From assembly GCA_934418125.1 (NCBI GenBank), contig CAKRWT010000002.1, positions 104,879 to 168,878 of the forward strand: 64,000 nucleotides of DNA, in the 5' to 3' direction. The notes below the pieces were generated by a model. It saw only the letters and a list, made by a program, of their open reading frames with translations. It was not told where the DNA came from and made no database searches. Both the position numbers and the translations under genes were made by a program. Shown piece by piece: positions 46,537-55,144 of the stretch; the stretch's first letter is position 1; each line of letters begins with the position of its first letter. This DNA comes from an uncultured Lachnospiraceae bacterium (GTDB taxonomy: Bacteria > Bacillota > Clostridia > Lachnospirales > Lachnospiraceae).

Positions 46537-47829
46537 ATGAGAGAAGAAGAACTGATTATTTATAAGGATTTTACAGACGGACAGATATTAACTGACCTGG
46601 TATGGCTGATGGAGCACTACAGACAGGGGGACAGCAAAGCAAGGCCATTAGCCTACGACTGTATGCACAGACTGCTGGAGCAGGCAGCTTCCCATGGTTT
46701 TTATGGAAATCTGTGGCACTGCTATCTGACAAACCTGTTAGTTAATAATGAGAATAGTTACAGCACTGCCTGTGAAATCCGGGGAGAAATTGAAGGTACC
46801 ATTAACCAGATGGTACTGCATGATATCGGTATTTTTAAGGAATTCTATGATTATGACTTTACAGCCATGATGGAAGTGTTGAAAATACCGGAATTTACCA
46901 TGATACTGAATTATGAAAGCCCCTCTCAGGACAGTAAGGTCTACAATAAGAGAATCCGGGAACGTATCTGCAATCTGGCAAAGCAGTTTAATGAAAATAG
47001 GGATGCCCAGGCAATGAAGGCGACATTGACTGAGTTCTACAAAGAGTATGGTGTAGGAAAATTTGGTTTACATAAAGCATTCCGTATAGTACATACAGAG
47101 GATGGGGCAGAAATTGTACCGATTCTGAATATTGCCCATGTCCATCTGGATGATTTGGTAGGATATGAAATACCCAAACAGAAGCTGATTGATAATACCG
47201 AAGCCTTTGTGGCAGGCAGAAAGGCAAACAACTGTCTGTTGTTTGGGGATGCAGGAACCGGAAAATCATCCAGTATCAAAGCCATTGCTAATGAATATTA
47301 TGACAGAGGACTCCGCATTATAGAAGTTTATAAGCATCAGTTTCAGGATTTGAATGATGTGATTGCACAGGTAAAGAACCGAAACTATAAATTCATCATT
47401 TATATGGATGATTTAAGTTTTGAAGATTTTGAGATTGAATATAAATATCTTAAAGCGGTTATCGAGGGCGGTCTGGAGAAAAAGCCGGATAATGTACTTA
47501 TCTATGCAACCTCTAACAGACGGCATCTGGTCAGGGAGAAATTCTCCGACAAGGAAGACAGAAGAGATGACCTGCATGCAGGAGATACCGTACAGGAGAA
47601 ACTGTCCCTGGTATCCCGCTTTGGTGTATCCATCTTCTTCTGTGCGCCGGATAAGAAACAGTTCCAGCAGATTGTAAAAGTACTGGCAGAACGATATCAT
47701 GTGAGTATGCCCGAAGAAGAACTGTATCTGGAGGCCAATAAATGGGAACTGGCACATGGTGGTCTGTCAGGAAGGACAGCCCAGCAGTTTATTGATTATC
47801 TGTTAGGAAAACCGGAAATACAGCAGTAA
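46537..47829 (+). CDS. DUF815 AAA-type ATPase
   Basis: 430 residues. N-terminal 200 residues are helical with no recognised motif; then YEIPKQKLIDNTEAFVAGRKANN, Walker A LLFGDAGTGKSSSIKAI and Walker B IIYMDDLSFEDFE, a sensor-like IYATSNRRHLVREKFSD and an arginine-containing C-terminal lid, as in DUF815. Probably a cytoplasmic AAA+ factor of unknown target. Lies between pheA and ppx with short gaps, so probably cotranscribed. Confidence 0.88.
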   Translation: MREEELIIYKDFTDGQILTDLVWLMEHYRQGDSKARPLAYDCMHRLLEQAASHGFYGNLWHCYLTNLLVNNENSYSTACEIRGEIEGTINQMVLHDIGIFKEFYDYDFTAMMEVLKIPEFTMILNYESPSQDSKVYNKRIRERICNLAKQFNENRDAQAMKATLTEFYKEYGVGKFGLHKAFRIVHTEDGAEIVPILNIAHVHLDDLVGYEIPKQKLIDNTEAFVAGRKANNCLLFGDAGTGKSSSIKAIANEYYDRGLRIIEVYKHQFQDLNDVIAQVKNRNYKFIIYMDDLSFEDFEIEYKYLKAVIEGGLEKKPDNVLIYATSNRRHLVREKFSDKEDRRDDLHAGDTVQEKLSLVSRFGVSIFFCAPDKKQFQQIVKVLAERYHVSMPEEELYLEANKWELAHGGLSGRTAQQFIDYLLGKPEIQQ

Positions 47830-47878
47830 AGAATCGCAGCACACAATAGAAGCCTGAATAGATAACAGGGAGAGAACG

Positions 47879-49411
47879 ATGAAAACATTTGCAGCAATCG
47901 ATGTAGGCTCTTATGAACTGGCAATGAAAATCTATGAAATCTCGGCAAAGAATGGTATTCGGGAAATTGATGATATCAGACACCGGATTGATTTGGGGAC
48001 AGATACTTTTACCACGGGCAAAATCAGCTATGAAAGAGTGGATGAATTGTGCCGTGTCCTGCGGGATTATGCCGGTATTATGAAAGGATACCATGTAGAA
48101 GAATATAAAGCTTATGGCACCAGTGCTATCCGGGAAACGGAGAACACCATGATTGTGCTAGACCAGATAGCCCAGCGCACCGGTATCCGCATTGAGGTGC
48201 TGAGTAATTCAGAACAACGTTTTCTTGATTATAAGGCGATTGCTGCCAAAGGAGAAGAATTTAACCGGGTCATTGAGCATGGGGCTGCGATTGTGGACAT
48301 TGGTGGCGGCAGTATCCAGGTATCCCTGTTTGAAAAGGACACCCTGGTTACTACGCAGAATATGCGGCTGGGTGTACTCCGCTTGCAGGACCAGATAGCC
48401 AGGCTGAATATCCGTCCGGGACAGTATGAAACCATTCTGGATGAAATGATTAGTGCCCAGCTTGCCGTGTTTAAAAAGCTGTACTTAAAAGACCGGGAAA
48501 TCGAGACTGTGATTGTGGTAGACGATTACATTTCTACCGTGGTTGGCAAAAACGTCCATGGCATGGAGCAGAATCGCATTGAGGCGGCAGCTATGGAACT
48601 GTTCTTACAGAAAATAAAGGAAAAACCGCATCAGGAAGTAGCGAGACGACTGGATATGCCGGAAGAGAATATTCCCTTGTTGTTCATATCAGCAGCTATG
48701 ATTTACCAGATAGCACAGGTTATGAACGCCAAGCTTATCTGGGCACCGGGAGCAACGCTCTGTGATGGTATTGCCTACGAGTATGGCGAAAAAAACGGCT
48801 TTTTGAAATCAGGACATGATTTTAAACAAGATATCATAGCCTGCGCCCAGAATATCAGCAAGCGGTACATGGGCAGCAGACGGAGAAGTGAGACCTTAGA
48901 GCAGATTGCCCTGACAATTTATGACAGTATGAAGAAAATGCATGGTCTGGGGAAGCGGGAACGGCTGTTGCTTCAGATTGCCACTTTATTGCATGATTGT
49001 GGGAAATACATCAGTCTTGTCAATTTAGGGGAATGTTCCTATAACATTATCATGTCAACTGAAATTATCGGCTTATCCCACATGGAGAGGGAAATCGTGG
49101 CCAATGTTGTAAAATATAACCACATGGAGTTTGATTATTATGAAGCGATGGGAAAAGAGGGGACGCTGGATAAGCAGTCTTATCTTACCATTGTAAAACT
49201 GACGGCGATTTTAAAGATTGCCAATGGACTGGACAGAAGTCATAAGCAGAAGTTTAAAGATGTAAAAACGACTTTAAAAGACCAACAATTGATTATTACG
49301 GTAGATACCTCAGTGGATATTACCCTGGAAAAGGGACTGTTCCAAAAGAGGGCAGAGTTTTTCGAAGAGGTCTATAGTGTGAAGCCAGTCATCAGACAAC
49401 GGCAGCGATAG
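47879..49411 (+). CDS. ppx: Ppx/GppA phosphatase with HD domain
   Basis: 510 residues. Actin-like Ppx/GppA domain (AAIDVGSYELAMKIYEI, YGTSAIRETENT, VLSNSEQRFLDYKA, AIVDIGGGSIQVSLF) followed from about residue 320 by an HD domain (QIATLLHDCGKYIS and HMEREIVANVVKYNH). Degrades polyphosphate or (p)ppGpp-like pppGpp. The following gene is polyphosphate kinase, so synthesis and breakdown of polyP are probably encoded together. Confidence 0.92.
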   Translation: MKTFAAIDVGSYELAMKIYEISAKNGIREIDDIRHRIDLGTDTFTTGKISYERVDELCRVLRDYAGIMKGYHVEEYKAYGTSAIRETENTMIVLDQIAQRTGIRIEVLSNSEQRFLDYKAIAAKGEEFNRVIEHGAAIVDIGGGSIQVSLFEKDTLVTTQNMRLGVLRLQDQIARLNIRPGQYETILDEMISAQLAVFKKLYLKDREIETVIVVDDYISTVVGKNVHGMEQNRIEAAAMELFLQKIKEKPHQEVARRLDMPEENIPLLFISAAMIYQIAQVMNAKLIWAPGATLCDGIAYEYGEKNGFLKSGHDFKQDIIACAQNISKRYMGSRRRSETLEQIALTIYDSMKKMHGLGKRERLLLQIATLLHDCGKYISLVNLGECSYNIIMSTEIIGLSHMEREIVANVVKYNHMEFDYYEAMGKEGTLDKQSYLTIVKLTAILKIANGLDRSHKQKFKDVKTTLKDQQLIITVDTSVDITLEKGLFQKRAEFFEEVYSVKPVIRQRQR

Positions 49412-49440
49412 CAGGGAAATAGAAGGAGACCACAGGCAAT

Positions 49441-51567
49441 ATGGCAGAAAAAACGGATTTCGCAAAAGAAGAATATTATACAAACCGGGAACTGAGCTGG
49501 CTTCTTTTTAACAAAAGAGTTCTGCGGGAGGCGCAGGATAAGCAGCTTCCCTTATTTGAACGGCTGAAGTTCTTAAGTATTACGGCATCCAATCTGGACG
49601 AATTCTTTATGGTCAGGGTGGCATCCCTAAAGGATATGGTAAATGCCGGTTATACCAAGAAAGATATTGCCGGAATGACCGCCAAAGAGCAGCTTGTAAA
49701 AGTCAATGAGGAGACCCATAAACTGGTCAAGGAACAGTATACAAACTATAATCGTTCCCTGGTGCCACAGCTTCTGGAAAAGGGCTTGCATCTGATTTCT
49801 CATCACGAGGATTTGGGTAAAGAGGATGGCATGTATGTGGATCGTTATTTTGAGGAAAATGTATATCCGGTGCTGACCCCTATGGCAGTGGATTCCTCCA
49901 GACCTTTTCCGCTGATTCGGAATAAATCCCTGAATCTTGGCGCGTTGGTTACGAAGAAAAATGGAAATGGAGAGCTGGAATTTGCTACCGTACAGGTGCC
50001 CAGTGTACTTTCGCGGATTGTGAAGATTCCTTGTGAAGCAGAAACCAAAATCATTCTGTTAGAGGAAGTGATTGAACGGAATATTCATAAATTATTTCTG
50101 AATTATGATATTGTCTGCAGTTATCCGTTCCGGATTATGCGAAATGCTGATTTGAGCATTGAAGAGGAAGATGCAGAGGATTTATTACAGGAGATAGAGA
50201 AACAGTTAAAGAAGCGGCAGTGGGGGCAGGTTATCCGTCTGGAGGTGGAAGAGGGAATAGACAGCAGATTATTGCGGCTGATCCGGGAAGAACTGTCCAT
50301 TGAAAAGGAAGATATCTTTTCTATCAACGGACCTTTAGACCTGACTTTCTTAATGAAAATGTATGGACTCGAAGGCTTTAGCGATCTGAAAGAGCATCAT
50401 TATTTACCGCCACAGCCGGTACCGGAACTGCCGGAAGATGCAGATATTTTTGCCAGAATCCGGGAACAGGATATCCTGATGCATCATCCTTACCAGACCT
50501 TTGAGCCGGTGGTGCGGTTTATCCGTCAGGCAGCCAAGGATCCGGAGGTGTTAGCTATTAAGCAGACTCTTTACCGTGTCAGCGGTAATTCTCCGATTAT
50601 AGCGGCTTTAGAGCAGGCTGCGGAGAACGGCAAACAGGTATCTGTACTGGTGGAGTTAAAAGCCCGGTTTGACGAGGAGAACAATATCGTATGGGCGAAG
50701 AAGCTGGAAAAAGCGGGCTGCCACGTTATTTATGGATTAGTGGGACTAAAGACCCACAGCAAGATTACGCTGGTAGTCAGACGGGAAGAAAATGGTATCC
50801 GTAGATATGTTCATCTGGGGACTGGTAACTATAACGATTCTACCGCCAAGTTGTATACGGATATAGGTCTCTTTACCTGCTCTGAGGTAATTGGGGAAGA
50901 TGCTACAGCTGTCTTTAATATGTTATCTGGTTATTCCGAACCCCGAAGCTGGAATAAGCTTTCCCTGGCACCTTTATGGTTAAAGGACAGATTTCTGTAC
51001 CTGATTGACCGGGAGAGAGAGCATGCCAAAGAAGGCAGACCGGCACATATTATAGCCAAGATGAACTCCTTATGTGATAAACGGATTATCGAAGCACTTT
51101 ATAAGGCAAGTGCAGCCGGCGTAAAAATAGAATTGATTATCCGGGGTATCTGTTGTCTGAAAGTAGGCATTCCGGGCATCAGTGAGAATATTACCGTGCG
51201 CTCGATTGTAGGAAACTATTTGGAGCATGCCAGAATCTTTTATTTTGAAAATGACGGCAAGGCAGAGTATTACTGTTCAAGTGCAGACTGGATGCCTCGT
51301 AACTTAGACCGCCGTGTGGAAATTCTGTTCCCGGTGGAAAAACCACAGCTGCAGGAGAAATTGCACCACATTTTAGAGTGTCAGTTGCAAGATAATGTAA
51401 AGGCATCCCTGTTACAGAAGGATGGCAGTTATGAGAGGGTAAACAGACGGGGAAAAGCACCTTTTAATGCCCAGCTTACTTTCTGCAAAGAGGCTGAGGA
51501 AGCAGCCAGACCGGAAACCGTTTTATTAAGCAGACGTGTTTTCATTCCGGAAACGCATCATGAATAA
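49441..51567 (+). CDS. ppk1: Polyphosphate kinase 1
   Basis: 708 residues. NRELSWLLFNKRVLREA at the N-terminus, FDEENNIVWAKKLEKAGCHVIYG, catalytic-histidine segments KTHSKITLVVRRE and HARIFYFEND, and HLGTGNYNDSTAKLYTDIGLFT match PPK1, which autophosphorylates on His and polymerises ATP gamma-phosphate. It starts 29 bases after ppx. The gap 51568-51699 to maf holds nothing recognisable. Confidence 0.96.
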   Translation: MAEKTDFAKEEYYTNRELSWLLFNKRVLREAQDKQLPLFERLKFLSITASNLDEFFMVRVASLKDMVNAGYTKKDIAGMTAKEQLVKVNEETHKLVKEQYTNYNRSLVPQLLEKGLHLISHHEDLGKEDGMYVDRYFEENVYPVLTPMAVDSSRPFPLIRNKSLNLGALVTKKNGNGELEFATVQVPSVLSRIVKIPCEAETKIILLEEVIERNIHKLFLNYDIVCSYPFRIMRNADLSIEEEDAEDLLQEIEKQLKKRQWGQVIRLEVEEGIDSRLLRLIREELSIEKEDIFSINGPLDLTFLMKMYGLEGFSDLKEHHYLPPQPVPELPEDADIFARIREQDILMHHPYQTFEPVVRFIRQAAKDPEVLAIKQTLYRVSGNSPIIAALEQAAENGKQVSVLVELKARFDEENNIVWAKKLEKAGCHVIYGLVGLKTHSKITLVVRREENGIRRYVHLGTGNYNDSTAKLYTDIGLFTCSEVIGEDATAVFNMLSGYSEPRSWNKLSLAPLWLKDRFLYLIDREREHAKEGRPAHIIAKMNSLCDKRIIEALYKASAAGVKIELIIRGICCLKVGIPGISENITVRSIVGNYLEHARIFYFENDGKAEYYCSSADWMPRNLDRRVEILFPVEKPQLQEKLHHILECQLQDNVKASLLQKDGSYERVNRRGKAPFNAQLTFCKEAEEAARPETVLLSRRVFIPETHHE

Positions 51568-51699
51568 GGATGAAATACCAAAACAGCGGGAAATGTGTTG
51601 AGGAAAAACAACAATAAAATATGTTAGGAAAAACAGCGAATCAGGAATGAAAAAGTCAGAAAGAGCAAAGAAGAAACAGACAGAGGAAGGAAACAAAGC

Positions 51700-52317
51700 A
51701 TGAAAATCTATTTAGCATCAGCATCTCCCAGACGTAAGGAGCTGCTAAAGCAGGTAGGCATTTCGTTTAAGACCATGCCAAGCACCATAGAAGAAAAGGT
51801 AACCAAGACAGAGCCTGACGAGGTGGTAGAGGAGTTATCTTATCAGAAAGCGGTAGATGTCTGTGGAAAGCTGACCGCAGAAGGCAGGGAGGATTTTGTG
51901 GTAATCGGTGCCGATACTGTGGTATCCAGCTGGGGAGCCATTCTGGGAAAACCTAAGGATAAAACGGAAGCCGCTGAAATGCTTGGTAAGCTGCAGGGCG
52001 GCAGCCACCAGGTATATACCGGGGTTACGATTGCCTGGAAGTATAAGGATATGGCAGCCATGTTCTATACTTTCCATGAATGTACGGATGTTACCATGTA
52101 CTCCATGACCAAGGAAGAGATTAAGAAATATGTGGACAGTGGGGAACCCATGGATAAAGCGGGGGCTTACGCCATTCAGGGATTGTGTGCAGCCTATATT
52201 CAGGGTATCTGCGGCGATTACAATAACGTGGTAGGACTGCCGGTAGGCAGAGTCTGTCAGGAATTAAAGAAACGTGGATTATACGAAGCAGAAAGGCATG
52301 GAATAAAAGAACAATGA
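51700..52317 (+). CDS. maf: Maf-type nucleotide pyrophosphatase
   Basis: 205 residues. YLASASPRRKELLKQVGI, VIGADTVVSSWGAILGKP, YTGVTIAW and GEPMDKAGAYAIQG are the Maf motifs; the family hydrolyses non-canonical or certain normal NTPs and links to septum control. ATG 51700 follows GAGGAAGGAAAC. Overlaps the next HAD gene by 4 bases. Confidence 0.94.
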   Translation: MKIYLASASPRRKELLKQVGISFKTMPSTIEEKVTKTEPDEVVEELSYQKAVDVCGKLTAEGREDFVVIGADTVVSSWGAILGKPKDKTEAAEMLGKLQGGSHQVYTGVTIAWKYKDMAAMFYTFHECTDVTMYSMTKEEIKKYVDSGEPMDKAGAYAIQGLCAAYIQGICGDYNNVVGLPVGRVCQELKKRGLYEAERHGIKEQ

Positions 52318-53105
52318 TAAAGTTGATTGCGACCGATATTGATGGAACGCTGGTAAAGGAGTCCACCTCTGTGATTTATCCGGAAATGCTGGAGGCAATA
52401 CGGAAGTGGACGGATATGGGAAATTATTTCTGCGTAGCCAGCGGACGGCAGTATTACAGTATCCGCCACATGTTTGAGGCAGTATCCGACCGGATAATCT
52501 ATCTGGCAGAAAACGGAGCTCATGTACGTTATCAGGATAGGGATATTCTGGTACAGAAGATGGAACGAAATTATGTGGAACAAATCATGCACCAGTTGCG
52601 TGGATATTATGATACCTGTGATGTGGTAGTTTCCTCGACCCAGGGAAGTCTGTTAGAAACAAAAAATGAGAAGTTTCTGAAATTTTTTGCGGATGGTTAT
52701 CATAATAAATATCGTCTGGTAGAGGATGTGCTGGCAGAAGGGCTTGATATTATGAAAATTGCTATCTACCAGGAAAATAGTATCCGCGAGATAGGGGAGC
52801 AGGTACTGATTCCCGCCTGGCAGGACAAAGTAAAAACCTGTATGGCAGGAGAAGAATGGGTTGATTTCATGGACGCTACCGTGGACAAAGGTAATGCCTT
52901 GCAGGTTATTCAGAAGTTCTTGGGCATAACGAAAGAAGAAACCATGGCATTTGGGGATAATGATAATGATTTGGGAATGTTAGCCGCTGCGGGCGAAAGC
53001 TACGCTGTGGAAAATGCCAGGGACAGTGTGAAACGCACCGCGAAGCATATATGCCCATCTTATATGGAGAAGGGCGTCTATCAGGTAATACAGAGATATT
53101 TGTAA
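52314..53105 (+). CDS. Cof-type HAD-IIB phosphatase
   Basis: 263 residues. HAD motif I ATDIDGTLVKES, C2 cap in the middle, motif IV MAFGDNDNDLGMLAAAGES. Usually dephosphorylates sugar phosphates or flavin precursors; substrate unknown. Start ATGA overlaps the maf stop. Confidence 0.9.
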   Translation: MIKLIATDIDGTLVKESTSVIYPEMLEAIRKWTDMGNYFCVASGRQYYSIRHMFEAVSDRIIYLAENGAHVRYQDRDILVQKMERNYVEQIMHQLRGYYDTCDVVVSSTQGSLLETKNEKFLKFFADGYHNKYRLVEDVLAEGLDIMKIAIYQENSIREIGEQVLIPAWQDKVKTCMAGEEWVDFMDATVDKGNALQVIQKFLGITKEETMAFGDNDNDLGMLAAAGESYAVENARDSVKRTAKHICPSYMEKGVYQVIQRYL

Positions 53106-53128
53106 AAGAAATGGAGAGGAGAAGCGAC

Positions 53129-53386
53129 ATGTTTGATAAGAAAGTATTACAGTGTTTTCTGGATAATCAGTTACAGCTCTATCCGGAAGAAGTAGCGGAA
53201 ACTTTGGAGGAAGCAGAAGACTTCCTGGAAGAGAGTATGGCAGTGGTTGTAAATTCTGCGAAAGAGGTATGGGAATTCTTTGAAGAAGAAGGGGTAGATA
53301 TGGAAGGTGCCGACGAAGAAGGGATGCTGGAAGCCGATGAAGTATTTGAAGTGGGCGACGGCAGATATCTGATAGTAGAAGGGTAA
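53129..53386 (+). CDS. Small acidic conserved protein, function unknown
   Basis: 85 residues, very acidic (long runs of Glu/Asp in EEVAETLEEAEDFLEE and EFFEEEGVDMEGADEEGM), no membrane segment. Related short proteins in Lachnospiraceae are sometimes named glyoxalase, without visible glyoxalase motifs here. AGGAG precedes ATG 53129. Its stop falls in a hairpin shared with the converging gene. Confidence 0.75.
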   Translation: MFDKKVLQCFLDNQLQLYPEEVAETLEEAEDFLEESMAVVVNSAKEVWEFFEEEGVDMEGADEEGMLEADEVFEVGDGRYLIVEG

Positions 53387-53400
53387 ATCCCTTCTACTAT
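53372..53400. terminator. Convergent hairpin overlapping both stop codons
   Basis: Perfect 12-bp stem (ATAGTAGAAGGG at 53372-53383 with CCCTTCTACTAT at 53389-53400), loop TAAAT. The plus-strand stop is in the loop, the minus-strand stop in the right arm. Neither side has a T-run. Confidence 0.6.
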
Positions 53401-54200
53401 AGCAGCTTACGCATCATCTGTGCCAGTCCGTCCTTATCGTTATCCAGTTCTGTAATCACATCGGCGGCGTTCTTGACCGCATCTGTGCCGTTTGCCATGG
53501 CGATTCCAACACCGGCAGCTTCCAGCATGGAAATATCATTCTCAGCGTCTCCTGCGGCATAAGCATCCGTCAGGGGAACCCCGAAATAATCACAGACAAA
53601 TCTTACAGCATTTCCCTTTCCAGCATTCTTATCGAATAATTCCAGGTAGATGTCACTGGAAAAGATAGCCTGGATTTTATCTTTGCCCCAGTCGGCAATA
53701 TCTTCGCAGAAGCGGTTCAGTTTTTCCGGGTTATGCAGCTCAATCATAAGCATTTTATAAGGCTCCTTTGGCAGGAAAGAAGCATAGTCTTCAGCCAGAA
53801 GAAGGTCTAAGTGGATTTTGCGGCGATAGTATTTGACCTCCTCATCCTCTTTGGCACAGACAATCTGATTATCGGTATAGGTCTGGATATGGATACCATG
53901 CTCGTGTGCCTTGTGCTGTAAATAGGACACATATTTTCTGGAAAGCCTTTTTTCCAGAATCGGTTTCTGATTATCCCGGTCATAGACCAGTGTGCCGTTG
54001 TTGCAGATGAACAGGATACCGGACTGGGTAAGTCCGGCATCCCTTGCTACCTCCAGAACACTGTTTAAGGGTCTGCCGGAAGAGAGAATCAGTTTATTGC
54101 CAGCTTCTAAGAATTCATCCAAAAAAGCTTTTGTACCGGCAGATACCTTGCTTTCGTTATTTAAAAGAGTTCCATCTAAATCAGTAAATAATAATTTCAC
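53397..54200 (-). CDS. Cof-type HAD-IIB phosphatase
   Basis: 267 residues. Motif I FTDLDGTLLNNESKVS, SSGRPLNSVLEVA, and motif IV YAAGDAENDISMLEAAGVGIAMANG. A second HAD-IIB protein in the window, distinct in sequence from the one at 52314. Overlaps the PHP gene by 4 bases (ATGA), so it is translationally coupled to it. Confidence 0.9.
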   Translation of the reverse strand: MKLLFTDLDGTLLNNESKVSAGTKAFLDEFLEAGNKLILSSGRPLNSVLEVARDAGLTQSGILFICNNGTLVYDRDNQKPILEKRLSRKYVSYLQHKAHEHGIHIQTYTDNQIVCAKEDEEVKYYRRKIHLDLLLAEDYASFLPKEPYKMLMIELHNPEKLNRFCEDIADWGKDKIQAIFSSDIYLELFDKNAGKGNAVRFVCDYFGVPLTDAYAAGDAENDISMLEAAGVGIAMANGTDAVKNAADVITELDNDKDGLAQMMRKLL

Positions 54201-55081
54201 AGTCTGTTGTCATCCTTTCTGGTTTTCGCAGCTTTTATCTTATTTAAAAATTCTTCCGGGACGAAAAGTTTTCCATAACCACAGCCCAGCTCCAGTCCCG
54301 GTTTGTTAGCTCCGTGGAAATCGGAACCACCGCTGCACAGCAAATCATAGGTTTTGGCGAGAGAAAGCATATCCCGCTCATCCTGCTGGTTGTAGCTGCT
54401 GTAGAGCGTTTCAATACCCATTAGTCCAGTGGATTTTAAGTCGGCAACCAAATGTTCCAGCCGCTCTTTCCCCATGTGATAAAGCGGAGGGTGTGCCAGT
54501 ATGGGGATTCCACCTGCATCTAAGAGAAGCTTTACTGCCTGGGCAGGAGTTACTTTTTCCCTAGGAACAAAATACTTTGTATGGTCGCCCAGATATTGGG
54601 AAAAAGCATCGGCGTTGCTTTTCGCATACCCATATTTTACAAGATAGGAAGCGTAGTGGGCACGGGTAATGACAGCTCCGGGATTTTCTGCCTGCAATTT
54701 ATCAAAGGAAATATCAATACCAGCTTCTTTAAGGCGGTTGCACATCTTGATATTACGCTGTATCCGGGAATTCACAAATGCCTGTAGAGTCTCTTGAAAG
54801 ACAGGGGAATCATAGGAAATGTACAGCCCTACGATATGCACTTCCTTCTCGTTCTCATACTTAGTGGAAAGCTCGATGCCGGGAATGACCTCGATAGAAG
54901 GCCTGCCCTGTTCTTTTAAGGAAGCGGCGTGGGCAATGGCTTCTGCCAGTCCTTCCGTGGTGTCGTGGTCTGTAATGGCAACCGCCGAAAGCCCTTTTTC
55001 AATGGCATAATTTACTAACTGGACGGGAGAATAGCTGCCGTCAGATTTGGTGGTGTGGGTGTGTAAATCAACTGGGTTCAT
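54197..55081 (-). CDS. PHP-domain phosphoesterase (TrpH/RnmA-like)
   Basis: 294 residues. Metal-ligand motifs VDLHTHTTKSDGSYSP, VAITDHDTTEGL, VIPGIELSTKYENEKEVHIVGLY, HPPLYHMG and CSGGSDFHG. TrpH-like enzymes hydrolyse 3',5'-nucleotide bisphosphates or trim 5' ends of small RNAs. AGGAGA precedes ATG 55081. Confidence 0.9.
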   Translation of the reverse strand: MNPVDLHTHTTKSDGSYSPVQLVNYAIEKGLSAVAITDHDTTEGLAEAIAHAASLKEQGRPSIEVIPGIELSTKYENEKEVHIVGLYISYDSPVFQETLQAFVNSRIQRNIKMCNRLKEAGIDISFDKLQAENPGAVITRAHYASYLVKYGYAKSNADAFSQYLGDHTKYFVPREKVTPAQAVKLLLDAGGIPILAHPPLYHMGKERLEHLVADLKSTGLMGIETLYSSYNQQDERDMLSLAKTYDLLCSGGSDFHGANKPGLELGCGYGKLFVPEEFLNKIKAAKTRKDDNRL

Positions 55082-55101
55082 AAACCTCTCCTTTTACAAA
55101 T

Positions 55102-55123
55102 AGACATGCCGCAGGACATGTCT
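55102..55123 (-). terminator. Hairpin between the ABC-F and PHP genes
   Basis: AGACATG (55102-55108) pairs with CATGTCT (55117-55123), extended by an A/T pair on each side. Only a short T-tract follows on the minus strand, so termination would be weak. Confidence 0.45.
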
Positions 55124-55144
55124 ATTATAAGTCAGCTATGGAAT

